Assembly (NCBI GenBank): GCA_035772405.1
Contig: JAYKKM010000007.1
Span: 213,852-277,851, forward strand
Source of the DNA: Chrysogorgia sp. JL179-B06
Taxonomy: Eukaryota; Cnidaria; Anthozoa; Scleralcyonacea; Chrysogorgiidae
Direction of reading: 5' to 3'
Length of the DNA: 64,000 nt
The position numbers and the translations under genes are program-made. The notes beneath the pieces are model-generated. The model had not been told where the DNA came from and did no database searches. It was given only the letters and a program-made list of their open reading frames with translations. Shown here in pieces: positions 40,197 to 50,447 of this stretch (position 1 is the stretch's first letter; every line of letters starts with the position of its first letter).

Positions 40197-40820
40197 CACA
40201 AAACTGTGCAATGTGGGCAAACGACTGTGCAGTGGGGCGAAACGACTGTGTAATGTGGGCAAAACGACTGTGCAGTGTGGGCGAAACGACTGTGCAGTGT
40301 GTGCGGCGAAACGACTTTTACTTGTGGGTGAAACAACTGTGCAATGTGGGTGAAACGAATGTGGGCGAAACAACTGTGCAATGTGGGCGAAACGAGTGTG
40401 CAGTGTGGGCGAAACAACTGTGCAATGTCGAAACCTGTGCAATATGGGCGAAACACTGTGCAGTGCGAAACGACTGTGCTGTGTGGGCGAAATGACTGTG
40501 CAATGTGGGCGAAACGACTGTGCAGTGTGCGCGAAACGACTGTGCAGTGTCGAAACGACTGTGCAGTGTGGGCAAAATGACTGTGCAATGTGGGCGAAAC
40601 AACAGTAAATATATATACGTACCTAAAAAAACAGGTTTTGTGATTGGCTATATGGAACAAAAGGGGTTATTGGTTAGGGTTAGGACATTGGTTTCTTTGA
40701 TTCTATTGTTTTATTGTTTTAATCAACCAATCACAAAATTTGATAGTATAGGTAGGTGATGACCCCGAAAACGATTGTGCAGTGTGAGCGAAACGACTGT
40801 GCAGTGTGGGCGAAACTGAC
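40197..40820. repeat. 22-bp minisatellite
   Basis: About 20 copies of a 22-bp unit built around GCGAAACGACTGTGCAGTG followed by TGG, in 40,197-40,608 and again, for two to three copies, in 40,769-40,820. The two parts are separated by a MITE-like insertion. Copies vary at AAT/AGT and CAACTG/CGACTG positions and some are shortened. Confidence 0.95.
40617..40757. mobile_element. MITE-like insertion inside the 22-bp minisatellite
   Basis: Ends form an imperfect inverted repeat of about 31 bp: the left arm (617-647 of the 40-kb block) finishes in TTTTGTGATTGG and the right arm (727-757) starts with its exact complement CCAATCACAAAA. The element is about 141 bp with no coding capacity. It includes GGTTAGGGTTAGG, which is only two telomere-like units. 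The target duplication is not clear because the flanks are minisatellite. Confidence 0.7.
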
Positions 40821-41049
40821 AGTGACACTCCATTTAGGCAAAACGACAGCCAACAGGCACAAATTACACATTCGTTTGTATTGTTTTTAGCATCACGCTT
40901 CGTTAGGTTTGATTTTAAATGAGCACAAAGGCTTCGTTTATATTTGTTTGGTGAGCTTTAAAACAAGAAATGCATTTATATGAATCATTGTGATTCATTG
41001 TGTATTCATATGATTCATGTGATTTCCTGTGATTTGTATGATTCATATG

Positions 41050-41343
41050 ATTCGTAATGACTCCTAGGAATCACATGACCCCTAGGAATCACATGACCCC
41101 TACGAATCACATGACCCCTACGAATCACATGACCCCTACGAATCACATGACCCCTACAAATCACATGACCCCTACGAATCACATGACCCCTACGAATCAC
41201 ATGACCCCTACGAATCACATGATACAAATCACATGACCCCTACGAATCACATGACCCCTACGAATCACATGACCTACGAATCACATGATCCCTACGAATC
41301 ACATGACCCATACAAATCACATGACCCCTACGAATCACATGAT
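41050..41343. repeat. 18-bp minisatellite
   Basis: About 16 copies of the unit CACATGACCCCTACGAAT with few changes (CCTAGGAAT in the first copies, some shortened copies near 41,222 and 41,270). It is preceded at 40,984-41,050 by a looser run of ATTCATATGATTCATGTGATT words that look like a degenerate ancestor on the other strand. Because 18 is a multiple of three it gives an open frame of six-residue repeats on the minus strand; this is not a gene. Confidence 0.95.
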
Positions 41344-41387
41344 CCATAGACAAAACTTTGTTGGAAAACCTCCTCAATCATGAACTA

Positions 41388-41490
41388 AATCAGTTAGATC
41401 CCTCGAATGTCGGGCTTTATGCTATATAAAGCCCTCGGACGCTGCGCCCCTCAGGGCTTTATATAGCTCTCCTTCTCGGGATCTAACTCT
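41388..41490. repeat. Short foldback hairpin
   Basis: GTTAGATCCC near the left end pairs with GGGATCTAAC at the right end, and inside GGCTTTATGCTATATAAAGCC and GGGCTTTATATAGC form further pairs. It may be a small MITE; no clear target duplication. Confidence 0.6.
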
Positions 41491-41518
41491 TACATTAGAT
41501 TCTCGGGATTTTAATCTT

Positions 41519-41776
41519 ACATATGTATAATAATAACAAACACTGCATAATGATAACAAACAGTGTATAATGATAAAAAAAAGTGCATAATAATAACAAA
41601 AAGTGCAAAATAATAACAAAAAGTGCATAATAATAACAAACAGTGCATAATAACAACAAATAGTGCAATAATAACAAAGTGCGTCATAATAACAAACAGT
41701 TCATAATAATAACAAAAAGTACATAATAATGACAAAAAGTGCATAATAATAACTAAAGATAGCATAATAATGATAC
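41519..41776. repeat. 20-bp minisatellite
   Basis: About 13 copies of ATAATAATAACAAAAAGTGC with small variations. Open frames on the minus strand across it encode only Leu/Cys/Tyr-rich repeats and are artefacts. Confidence 0.93.
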
Positions 41777-41941
41777 TTATAATAATTTTGGCAGTATTAT
41801 ATAGGTGGGGCTTCCCTTTTCTTGCAGTACCTTGAATTCTTGTTAGTTAAATTCACACTTTTACTAACCAAGTAACTATTCTCGGCTTAGCCGCATATAT
41901 GATGATGACAGTATGTTACACTATATTTATGATTTTGTTAA

Positions 41942-42658
41942 AGTGTTTTATGAAACGAAAATGTAGATGACTTTTTTATCGATTTATTTGAAAGAGCTTC
42001 CCTAAATGATAAAGAATGGAGTTTGTAGTTCTTCCATACCTTATCTCGTTCTCCAGTTATTCAAGATTGTCTATGACATCACTAGTTGTACCCACCATTA
42101 TGACGAATCAAAAAATGAAGCATATCTTCAAAACTATTGTACAAAATTCCTTGAAACTTTGCAAAGTATACAGGTCACTAAATTGAATAACCCACGTAAA
42201 CTTTATCGTTGCCACGGTAACATATTAGTTCCCAGACTTCTTTATTTCTCTCATAAACTTGTTTATATTCTGCCTTCTAAACCAATATTTAACTGTTGAT
42301 CAGTGAGGATATTTTCAATAGTATTGCCAACAAAACAGAGCAACTTCAAGTCGAAATCTTTGTACAGGATGAAAGGTCTGGGAACTAATATATATTGCTA
42401 TGGTAACGATAAAGTTGACGTGGGGATATTCAATTTAGTGACCTGTATACTTGTGTAAAGTTTCAAACAATTTTGCTCAATATTTTTGAAGATATGCTTC
42501 ATTTTCAAATTGGTCATGATGGGTGGGTACAACTAGTGACGTCATAGGTCATATTACACAATCTTGAATAACTCGAGAACGAGATAAAATATTCAAATAA
42601 ATCAATAAAAAAAGTCACCTCAAAAAATATATAAAAATTTCTTCGTTTCATAAACACT
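41942..42658. mobile_element. Foldback element with TTAA target duplication (copy A)
   Basis: Long inverted arms, roughly 300 bp each, begin AGTGTTTTATGAAACGAA and end in the complement TTCGTTTCATAAACACT. They are bounded on both sides by TTAA (41,938-41,941 and 42,659-42,662). There is no coding capacity. TTAA duplication with AG...CT ends fits Kolobok-type elements better than piggyBac, whose ends start CC; this is inference from known superfamily signatures. Confidence 0.85.
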
Positions 42659-42662
42659 TTAA

Positions 42663-43141
42663 AGTGCACCTGACATCAAAATTTTTTATTGTCTTATTTG
42701 GAAGAACTTTTAAAATGATAAAGTAACTTCTTTTGAAGATTTTCGTTTATTCGCTTTGGTTTTGAGATATATCAGTTTGTTTGATATGCAAATATCTGGA
42801 ATTTCGTCAACATGCATGACTTATCAGAGAATGTTATATATCTTTGCGTTCATCAAATAAAAACACTAAAGTGTGAATAACACGTGTGTGCGTGTTTCTC
42901 CCACAACACCAAAACTTCTCGATTTTAAAGGATTTCGTTCGAGAATGAAAGAGATATACACATTTCTCCAATAAGTCATTATACATGTGTGAGACGAAAT
43001 TCCAGACATTTGCATATCAAACAAACTGATATATCTCAAAAAGAAAGCGAAAAGAAACGAAAATCTTCAAAAGAAGTTACTTTATCATTTTAAAAGTTCT
43101 TCCCAAATAAGACAATAAAAAATGTTGATGTCAGGTGCACT
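42663..43141. mobile_element. Foldback element with TTAA target duplication (copy B)
   Basis: Abuts copy A: the TTAA at 42,659-42,662 serves both. Arms begin AGTGCACCTGACATCA and end in TGATGTCAGGTGCACT, each about 190 bp (left arm includes GATATATCAGTTTGTTTGAT, mirrored on the right). The right TTAA is 43,142-43,145. Non-coding. Confidence 0.88.
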
Positions 43142-43145
43142 TTAA

Positions 43146-43744
43146 AAGTATTGGTTTACCCAAATATAGTATTGTTTTACTAATAGGAAATAAAGCAAAA
43201 AAAAAAATATATATTCGTAGTAACAAGAAGTTAAGGCAAAGTATAACTATAAGTTGTCTGACTAGTCAGTATTTCGTTACTAAAAAATCTTGGCAGTTGA
43301 CTATGGTTTCTTTTTTTCCTGATCCATCGAAGGCAAAAGCAAATGTGAAATCAACAATCAAAAACAACGTGGAAATTTTCTTACCTTGAGAAAGGGAATC
43401 TTTTGCCTCAAAGAAATCGTTTTTTTTTTTTAAATCGATTGGCAGTCTGCTACTCGAAATTAAAAGCGAAAGCGAATTTTTCAAGATGGACTGTCATTAT
43501 TTCACATCTCTTAACCATCCTTCGGAAAGCATTCGTTAACAGCAAGTCTATGATATATCAGTCAAATGAATAAACCCTCTGACGTAGCTATAGCATCGAC
43601 GAACATTAGTTTTAAGGTACTTGCTGTCAACAATTTTAGATTCTTAAATAGGAGTAATATGGTTGTTTCCATAGCAACAATGACGTTTGAAATTGGTGCA
43701 ACTTCCCTCCAATTTTATTTTAAAGAGCATTATCTCGTATTTGT
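43146..43744. other. Non-coding spacer
   Basis: AT-rich sequence with a T13 run near 43,420. Short open frames on both strands show no family motifs. I see nothing else in it. Confidence 0.55.
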
Positions 43745-44727
43745 ATATGTCTGTGTTAGAGAGGTGTCTGTCTCAGAGAGGTGTCTGTGTTAGAGGGGTG
43801 TCTGTGTTAGAGAGGGGTGTCTGTCTTAGAGAGGTGTCTGTCTTAGAGAGGTGTCTGTCTTAGAAAGGTGTCTGTCTTAGAGAGGTGTCTGTATTAGAGA
43901 GGTGTCATGTCTGTGTTAGAGAGGTGTCTGTGTTAGAGAGGTGTCTGTCTTAGAGAGGTGTCTGTCTTAGAGAGGTGTCTGGCTTAGATCTGTCTTAGAG
44001 AGGTGTCTGTCTTAGAGAAGTGTTTGTTTAAAGAAGTGTTTGTCTTAGAGATGTGTTTGTGTTAAAGGAGGTGTCTGTGTTAGAGGTGTCTGTCTTAGAG
44101 AGGTGTCTGCCTTAGAGAGGTGTCTGTATTAGAGAGGTGTCTGTGTTAGAGAGGTGTCTGTGTTAGAGAGGTGTCTGTCTTAGAGAGGTGTCTGTCTTAG
44201 AGAGGTGTCTGTCTTAGAGAGATGTCTGTGTTAGAGAGGTGTCTGTGCTGGAGAGGTGTCTGTCTTAGAGAGGTGTCTGCCTTAGAGAGGTGTCTGTGCT
44301 AGAGATGTGTCTGTGTTAGAGAATAGAGAGGTGTCTGTCTTAGAGATGTGTCTGTTTTAAAGAGTGTGTTTGTTGTTTAACGAGGTTGTCTGTCTTAGGG
44401 GACAGGTGTGTGTGTGTTAGAGAGGTGTCTGTGTTAAAGAGGTGTCTGTGTTACAGAATAGGTGTCTGTCTTCAGAGAGGTGTATGTGTTAGAGAGGTGT
44501 CTGTCTTAGAGAGGTGTTTGTGTTAGAGAGGTGTCTGTCTTAGAGAGGTGTTTGTGTCAGAGAGGTATCTGTCTTAGAGAGGTGTCTGTCGTAGAGCTGT
44601 CTGTCTTAGAGAGGGGTCTGTGTTAGAGAGGTATCTGTGTTAGAGAGGTGTCTGTGTTAAAGAGGTGTCTGTGTTAGAGAGGTGTCTGTGTTAGAGAGGT
44701 GTTTGTGTTAGAGAGGTGTCTGTCTTA

Positions 44728-44838
44728 GGCTGCGTTTACACTAGAGCAAAAGTATCCGGATTCATATTGTTTTGCATCCTCATGGGAATATAAAACAATA
44801 CGAATCCGATAACTTTTGCTCTAGTGTAAACGCCAGCC
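44728..44838. mobile_element. Harbinger-like MITE inside the 17-bp array
   Basis: 111-bp near-complete foldback. The ends GGCTGCGTTTACACTAGAGC and the complement of GGCTGGCGTTTACACTAGAG pair almost along the whole element. It is flanked by TTA on both sides (44,725-44,727 and 44,839-44,841); removing the element and one TTA restores the repeat unit GTCTTAGAGAGG. A TTA/TWA target duplication with G-rich ends is the PIF/Harbinger signature. Confidence 0.85.
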
Positions 44839-45547
44839 TTAGAGAGGTGTCTGGTGTATGTGTTAGAGAGGTGTCTGTGTGAAGAGGTGTCTGTCTTCGA
44901 GAATAGAGAGGTGTCTGTCTTTGAGAGGTGTCTGTGTTAGAGGTGTCTGTCTTTAGAGAGGTGTCTGTCTTAGAGAGGTGTCTGTGTTAGAGAGGTGTCT
45001 GTCCTTAGAGAGGTGTTTGTGTTAGAGAGGTGTCTGTCTTAGAGAGGTGTCTGTGTTAGAGAGGTGTCTGTGTTAGAGAGGTGTCTGTCTTAGAGAGGTG
45101 TATGTGTTAGAGAGGTGTCTTGTGTTAGAGAGGTGTCTGTCGTCCAGAGAGGTGTCTGTGTTAGAGATGGTGTCTGTGTTAGACGAGGTTTCTGTGTTAG
45201 AGAGGTGTATGTGTTAGAGAGGTGTCTGTGTTAAAGAGGTGTTCTGTGTTAGAGAGGTGTCTGTGTTAGAGAGGTGTTTGTGTTAGAGAGGTGTCTGTGT
45301 TAGAGAGGTGTCTGTGTTAGAGAGGTGTCTGTGTTAGAGAGGAGAGGTCTGTGTTAGAGAGGTTGTCTGTGTCTGTTTAGAGAGGTGTGTCTTTTTGTGT
45401 TGGAGAGGTGTCTGTCTTCGGAGAGGGTGTCTGTGTTAGAGAGGTGTCTGTGTTAGAGAGGTGTCTGTGTTAGAGAGGTGTCTGTCTTAGAGAGGTGTTT
45501 GTGTTAGAGAGGTGTCTGTGTTAGAGAGGTGTCTGTGTTAGAGAGGT

Positions 45548-45672
45548 GTGTACACTAGGCGCGTGTACACAGAGCAGAGGTGTCTGTGATTACAGAATAG
45601 GGAGGTGTTTGCATCCTCAGAGAAATAAATACATACGTGTCCGATAACTTTTTTTTGCCTTCTAGGTAAACG
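45548..45672. mobile_element. Garbled second copy of the same MITE
   Basis: Pieces of the 44.7-kb MITE appear in the right order (TACACTAG, GTTTGCATCCTCA, TCCGATAACTTTT, TAGGTAAACG), mixed with 17-bp repeat words (GAGGTGTCTGTG, AGGGAGGTGTTTG). It reads like a blend of MITE and minisatellite rather than a clean insertion; either heavy decay or a consensus error. Confidence 0.65.
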
Positions 45673-46339
45673 TCTGTGTTAGAGAGGTGGTGTCTGTCTT
45701 AGAGAGGTGTCTGTGTTAGAGGTGTCTGTGTTAGAGGTATCTGTGTTAGAGAGGTGTCTGTTTTAGAGAGTGTGTCTGTGTTAGAGAGGTGTCTGTGTTA
45801 GAGAGGTGTTTGTGTTAGAGAGGTGTCTGTCTTTTTTTAGAGAGGTGTTTGTGTTAGAGGAGGTGTCTGTGTTAGAGAGGTGTCTGTTAGAGGGGTGTCA
45901 CTGTCTTAGAGAGTGTGATGTGTTAGAGAACAGACACCTATCTAATACTTCTCTAGTTTCTATACAGATGGGTCTCTTACAGACATGTAATACAGACTCT
46001 TAGACAGATCCTCTCTAACACAGATCTGTCTTAGGTTAGAGAGGTGTCTGTGTTAGAGAGAGGTGTCTGTGTTAGAGAGGTATCTGTGCTTAGAGAGGTG
46101 TCTGTGTTATACAGGTGTCTGTGTTAGAGAGCTGTCTGTCTTAGAGAGGTGTCTGTCTTAGAGAGGTGTGTGTTACAGAGAGGTGTCTGTTTTAGAGGTA
46201 TCTGTGTTAAGAGAGGTGTCTGTGTTAGAGAGGTGTCTGTGTTAGAGAGGTGTCTGTTTTAGAGAGGTGTCTGTGTTAGAGAGGTGTCTGTGTTAGAGTT
46301 CATGTTTAGAGGTCACTTCTTAGAGAATGTTTGTGTTAG

Positions 46340-46875
46340 AGACACAGACTCTCTAATTAGAGAAGTCTCTCTAAGACAGACATCTCTTAAGACAGACACC
46401 TCTCTAAGACAGACACTCTCTAAGACAGACATCTCTTAGATCTCTAAGACAGCACCTCTCTAAGACAGACACCTCTCTAAGACAGGCACCTCTCTAAGAC
46501 AGACATCTCTCTAAGACAGAACTCTCTAAGACATACACCTCTCTGTTAAGACATCTCTCTCTAGAGAGACATCTCTCTCTTAAGACAGACACCTCTCTAA
46601 GACAGACACCTCTCTAAGACAGACACTCTCTAAGACAGACAGACATCTCTCTAAGACAGACACCTCTCTAAGACAGACACCTCTCTAAGACAGACACCTC
46701 TCTAAGACAGACATCTCTCTAAGACAGACACCTAAGACAGACACCTCTCTAACACAGACACCTCTCTAAGACAGACACCTCTCTAAGACAGACCCCTCTC
46801 CCTAAGACAGACCATGTGGGGCTCTCTAAGACAGACAGCTCTCTAAGACAGACAGCTCTCTAAGACAGACACAAC
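46340..46875 (-). repeat. 17-bp minisatellite, reversed orientation
   Basis: About 30 copies of CTCTCTAAGACAGACAC, the exact complement of the forward CTT-type unit GTGTCTGTCTTAGAGAG. The orientation change happens at about 46.33 kb, making a head-to-head inverted tandem array. Confidence 0.95.
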
Positions 46876-47200
46876 TCAGAGATAATGCAGCATCTTTGAT
46901 TGAACGACAATGTTCTTTAATTTCCACACAAATGCTGACGTAAGATTTTGGATATATCACGACTTTATCTTACTTCCACACATGAATTGATAAAGTTGCT
47001 TACTTTAATAACTCTCTAAGACAAACATAATCCGTCAAAATATCTAGCACAGCATCTCTACCTTAAGACAGACAACCTTTCTATGTAAGCGAATCATTAA
47101 AATTGGATGAATGAAGCAAGGAATGAATGATGTAAGATGATGGAAAAGAAAGAAAGGGGAAGGAGAGAAAGGATAGAGGAGACAGAAGTATGGATACGGA
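46876..47200. other. AT-rich spacer with stray repeat units
   Basis: Mostly unique sequence with isolated repeat words (CTCTCTAAGACAAACA near 47,012 and CTTAAGACAGACAACC near 47,062) and a purine-rich stretch GAAAGAAAGGGGAAGGAG near 47,148. No gene signal. Confidence 0.6.
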
Positions 47201-47310
47201 ACAGACCTCTCTAAGACAGACACCTCTCTAAGACAGACACCTCTCTAAGACAGACATCTCTAAGACAGACCTCTCTAAACAGACCTCTCTAGACAGACCA
47301 CCACCCTCTA
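47201..47310 (-). repeat. Outlying block of reversed 17-bp units
   Basis: Four to six degenerate copies of CTCTCTAAGACAGACAC, separated from the main reversed block by about 330 bp. Confidence 0.85.
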
Positions 47311-47394
47311 GACGACAGATTTCCACACACTAATTTACTTATTTCTTTATCTTACACCACTATATTTTGTTGCTTACATATTTTTTTAACTTTA

Positions 47395-49165
47395 ACTATC
47401 TTACCTATACTCGAACCTTTACTCTTACCTTACCATACCTTTGCTCTTACCTTTACCTTTATTTATCTTTACTTTACTCTTAATGAAAGATGATGGAGGA
47501 GAGGAGGAGTAGGATTTAGGACATACTCTACAGACCTTTACTCTTACACCTTACTCTTACCTACCTTTACCTACCTTTACCTTACTTTACCTTCCTACCA
47601 CCTTTACCTTTCTCTACCTTTACTTCTTACCTTACCTTTACTTTACTTTACCTTACTTACCTTTACTCTTTACCTTTACCTTTACCTTTACTCTTACCTT
47701 ACCTTTACTCTTACCTTTACCTTACTCTTACCTTACCTTTACCTTTACTCTTACCTTTACCTTTACTCTTACCTTTACCTTTACTCTTACCTTTACCTTT
47801 ACTCTTACCTTTACCTTTACTCTTACCTTTACCTTTACTCTTACCTTTACCTTTACTCTTACCTTTACCTTTACTCTTACTTACCTTTACCTTTACCTTT
47901 ACTCTTACCTTTACTCTTTACCTTTACCTTTACCTTTACTCTTACCTTTACCTTTACTCTTACCTTTACCTTTTCTTTACCTTTACTCTTACCTTTACCT
48001 TTACTCTTACCTTTACCTTTACCTTTACTCTTACCTTTACCTTTACTCTTCCCTTTACCTTTACCTTTACTCTTACCTTTACCTTTACTCTTACCTTTAC
48101 CTTTACTCTTACCTTTACCTTTACTCTTACCTTTAACCTTTACTCTTACCTTTACCCTTTTACCTTTACTTTACTCTTACCTTTACTCTTACCTTACCTT
48201 TACTCTTACCCTCACCTTTACCATTTACTCTTACCTTTACCTTTACTCTTACCTTTACCTTTACTCTTACCTTTACCTTTACTCTTACCTTTACCTTTAC
48301 TCTTACCTTTACCTTTACTCTTTACCTTTTTACCTTTACTCTTTACCTTTACCTTTACTCTTTCTTACCTTTACCTTTACCTTTACTCTTACCTTTACTC
48401 TTACCTTTACCTTTTACCTTTACTCTTACCTTTACCTTTACCTCTTACTCTTACCTTTACCTTTACTCTTTACCTTTACCTTTACTCTTTCCTTACCTTT
48501 ACCTTTACCTTTACTCTTACCTTTACCTTTACTCTTACCTTTACCTTTACTCTTACCTTTACCTTTACTCTTACCTTTACCTTTACTCTTACCTTACCTT
48601 TACTCTTACCCTCACCTTTACCTTTACTCTTTACCTTTACCTTTTACTCTTACCTCTTACCTTTACCTTTACCTTTACCTTTACTCTTTCTTTACCTTTA
48701 CCTTTACCTTTACCTTTACCTTTACCTTTACCTTTACTCTTACCTTTACTTTACTTCTACTCTTTATCCTTTACCTGCCTTACCTTTACCTTTACTCTTA
48801 CCTTTACCTTTACTCTTACCTTTACCTTTACCTTTACTCTTATACTTATTTTACTTACCTTTATATTTACCTTACCTTCTTTACTTTACATTTTATCTTC
48901 TTACCTTATTCTTTACTTTACTCTGATAATGTTTTACTTTACCTTTACCTTACTGTTTACCTGTGCCTTTACTCCTTTGATTTTTATACCTTATACCTTT
49001 ACATCTTTCTTACTTTACCTTTTATTTTCTTTATTACCTTTATCTTTACCTTTAATTTTTATTTTTTTTTACCTTTATTTACTTTACCTTTACTTACCTT
49101 TACTTTACCTTACCTTTACTTATGTTACTTTATTCCTTTACCTTTAAGTTTATACTCTTACTTCG
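47395..49165 (+). repeat. ACCTTT/ACTCTT tandem array (18-bp higher unit)
   Basis: Simple repeat built from ACCTTT and ACTCTT, most often as ACCTTTACCTTTACTCTT. It is regular from about 47.7 to 48.85 kb and degrades into T-rich sequence on both ends. From 47,534 to 48,776 the plus strand contains no G at all. A hydrophobic open frame at 48,929-49,147 is a by-product. Confidence 0.95.
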
Positions 49166-50437
49166 TGATCTCCGCATATATCACATATTTGAATAATCCA
49201 GCTATTTATATATTATATACTATAAATTTTATGAGCTAGATTTGTAATGAACAGTCAATTTACTCGAATTGTTTTTAATAGTTAATTGCTCTGTATATAC
49301 CATAACACGCGCGACTGAGCTGTAAATACTAAAAGTTAGTTTCGACGTTCGAAGACAGTTCAAAATTGTTTATAATTATAGCATTATTGCTTCAAAACGT
49401 TTACGATCATGCTCAGTAGCATTATTCAAATTTTTCATCGTTTAATTTCAGTAAGAGCATATTGAAAAATTTAGAATCAAAGTTTGAAAAATTGTTAAAA
49501 AAAAAAATAAATTTACAAAGTAGAATGTTGGATTTCGGGATTTATTAGTGATTTAATAAAATCTCAGCGTTAAGAGCATCCGAATAGCCGCACTACCGGT
49601 CAAACGAGAGAATATGATCCAGCTTCAGTTGTTTTTACCTCATATGAAAAATTTAAAATAAAGTTGCTACTGCGAAGACGACTCGTCTATTCATCGAAAT
49701 TCAATAAATAATTATCCCTCGGGGTAATATCCCCTCGCTCGAGTCTATAACCTGGTAAAACTTGATGTAAGCATCATAAAACATGGAACAACAAGACTTT
49801 TAACGTTACATAAATAAAATATCGTAATGTGTATTAAGGTGAATAGCGAAGCGCACAGTAAAACAGATCAAAATCTCACACAAACAAACCAAATTTCATC
49901 TCAGGGATTTAAAAAGCATTTTCTATTGTTAATGAATACAAGATTTATAGACTCAGACAAACATGAAACATACTATCTGTGTATTCTCTGTCACATGTTT
50001 TTTACTAGTGCTTAAAGCGATATGTTTTTCTATGCAAAATGTTCTCACTATTTAGTAATCGCTAGATGTTGTGAGTCATTCGTATTTTTGTATCTTGAAT
50101 AATATTGCTGGTTACTACGTCTGAAATGATGAACCAAACGTCAGTCACCAAAAAGTACTTTCTCAATGACATAAATAACTAATCAATATTAATGATATCT
50201 AGGTATTCAAACATTTATTTTGAATGCAATAAACGGAATACAAAATACACTAAGATAAACACAAACTAAAACATGACGTCAGGGCTTTAACCAAATGCGG
50301 GTGAGTCGATGAGCTTAAATCTATGTGACAAGATAAAAATATACAATAATAAAGATAATTTTTTATTTTTTTTTTTTTTTTTTGACGTCACCGTCATATT
50401 CAAAATGGCGGCATTTTACATGGTTTATTCAACTTTT
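49166..50437. other. Non-coding spacer
   Basis: AT-rich unique sequence with a T17 run near 50,367 and no recognisable gene, element protein or array. A short open frame at 49,827-50,015 has no motif or splice context. Confidence 0.55.
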
Positions 50438-50447
50438 AAAATGTGTT

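Larger units (their letters stand above)
43745..46330 (+). repeat. 17-bp minisatellite, forward orientation
   Basis: Long array of the unit AGAGAGGTGTCTGTGTT, with a common CTT variant (GTCTGTCTTAGAGAG). Well over 100 copies, many with indels, and an irregular zone near 45.9-46.0 kb where the complementary words ACAGACACCT and CTCTCTAACACAG appear. Two MITE-like inserts lie in it. Confidence 0.95.

Noticed and set aside
40176..40660. Overlapping open frames up to 154 codons on both strands
   Set aside because: They translate the 22-bp minisatellite (HCTVVSPTLHS-type repeats), shift between frames with each unit, and have no domain.
40672..40684. Telomere-like GGTTAGGGTTAGG
   Set aside because: Only two units, within a MITE-like insert.
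41015..41227. Open frame of GHVIRR repeats
   Set aside because: Product of the 18-bp minisatellite, whose length is a multiple of three.
41422..41765. Cys/Leu/Tyr-rich frames resembling membrane segments
   Set aside because: Translation of the 20-bp AT-rich minisatellite on the minus strand.
40197..41776. Possible CRISPR arrays (short regular repeats)
   Set aside because: Units are contiguous with no unique spacers, and the DNA is animal.
48929..49147. 72-residue hydrophobic open frame
   Set aside because: Comes from the T-rich end of the ACCTTT array.
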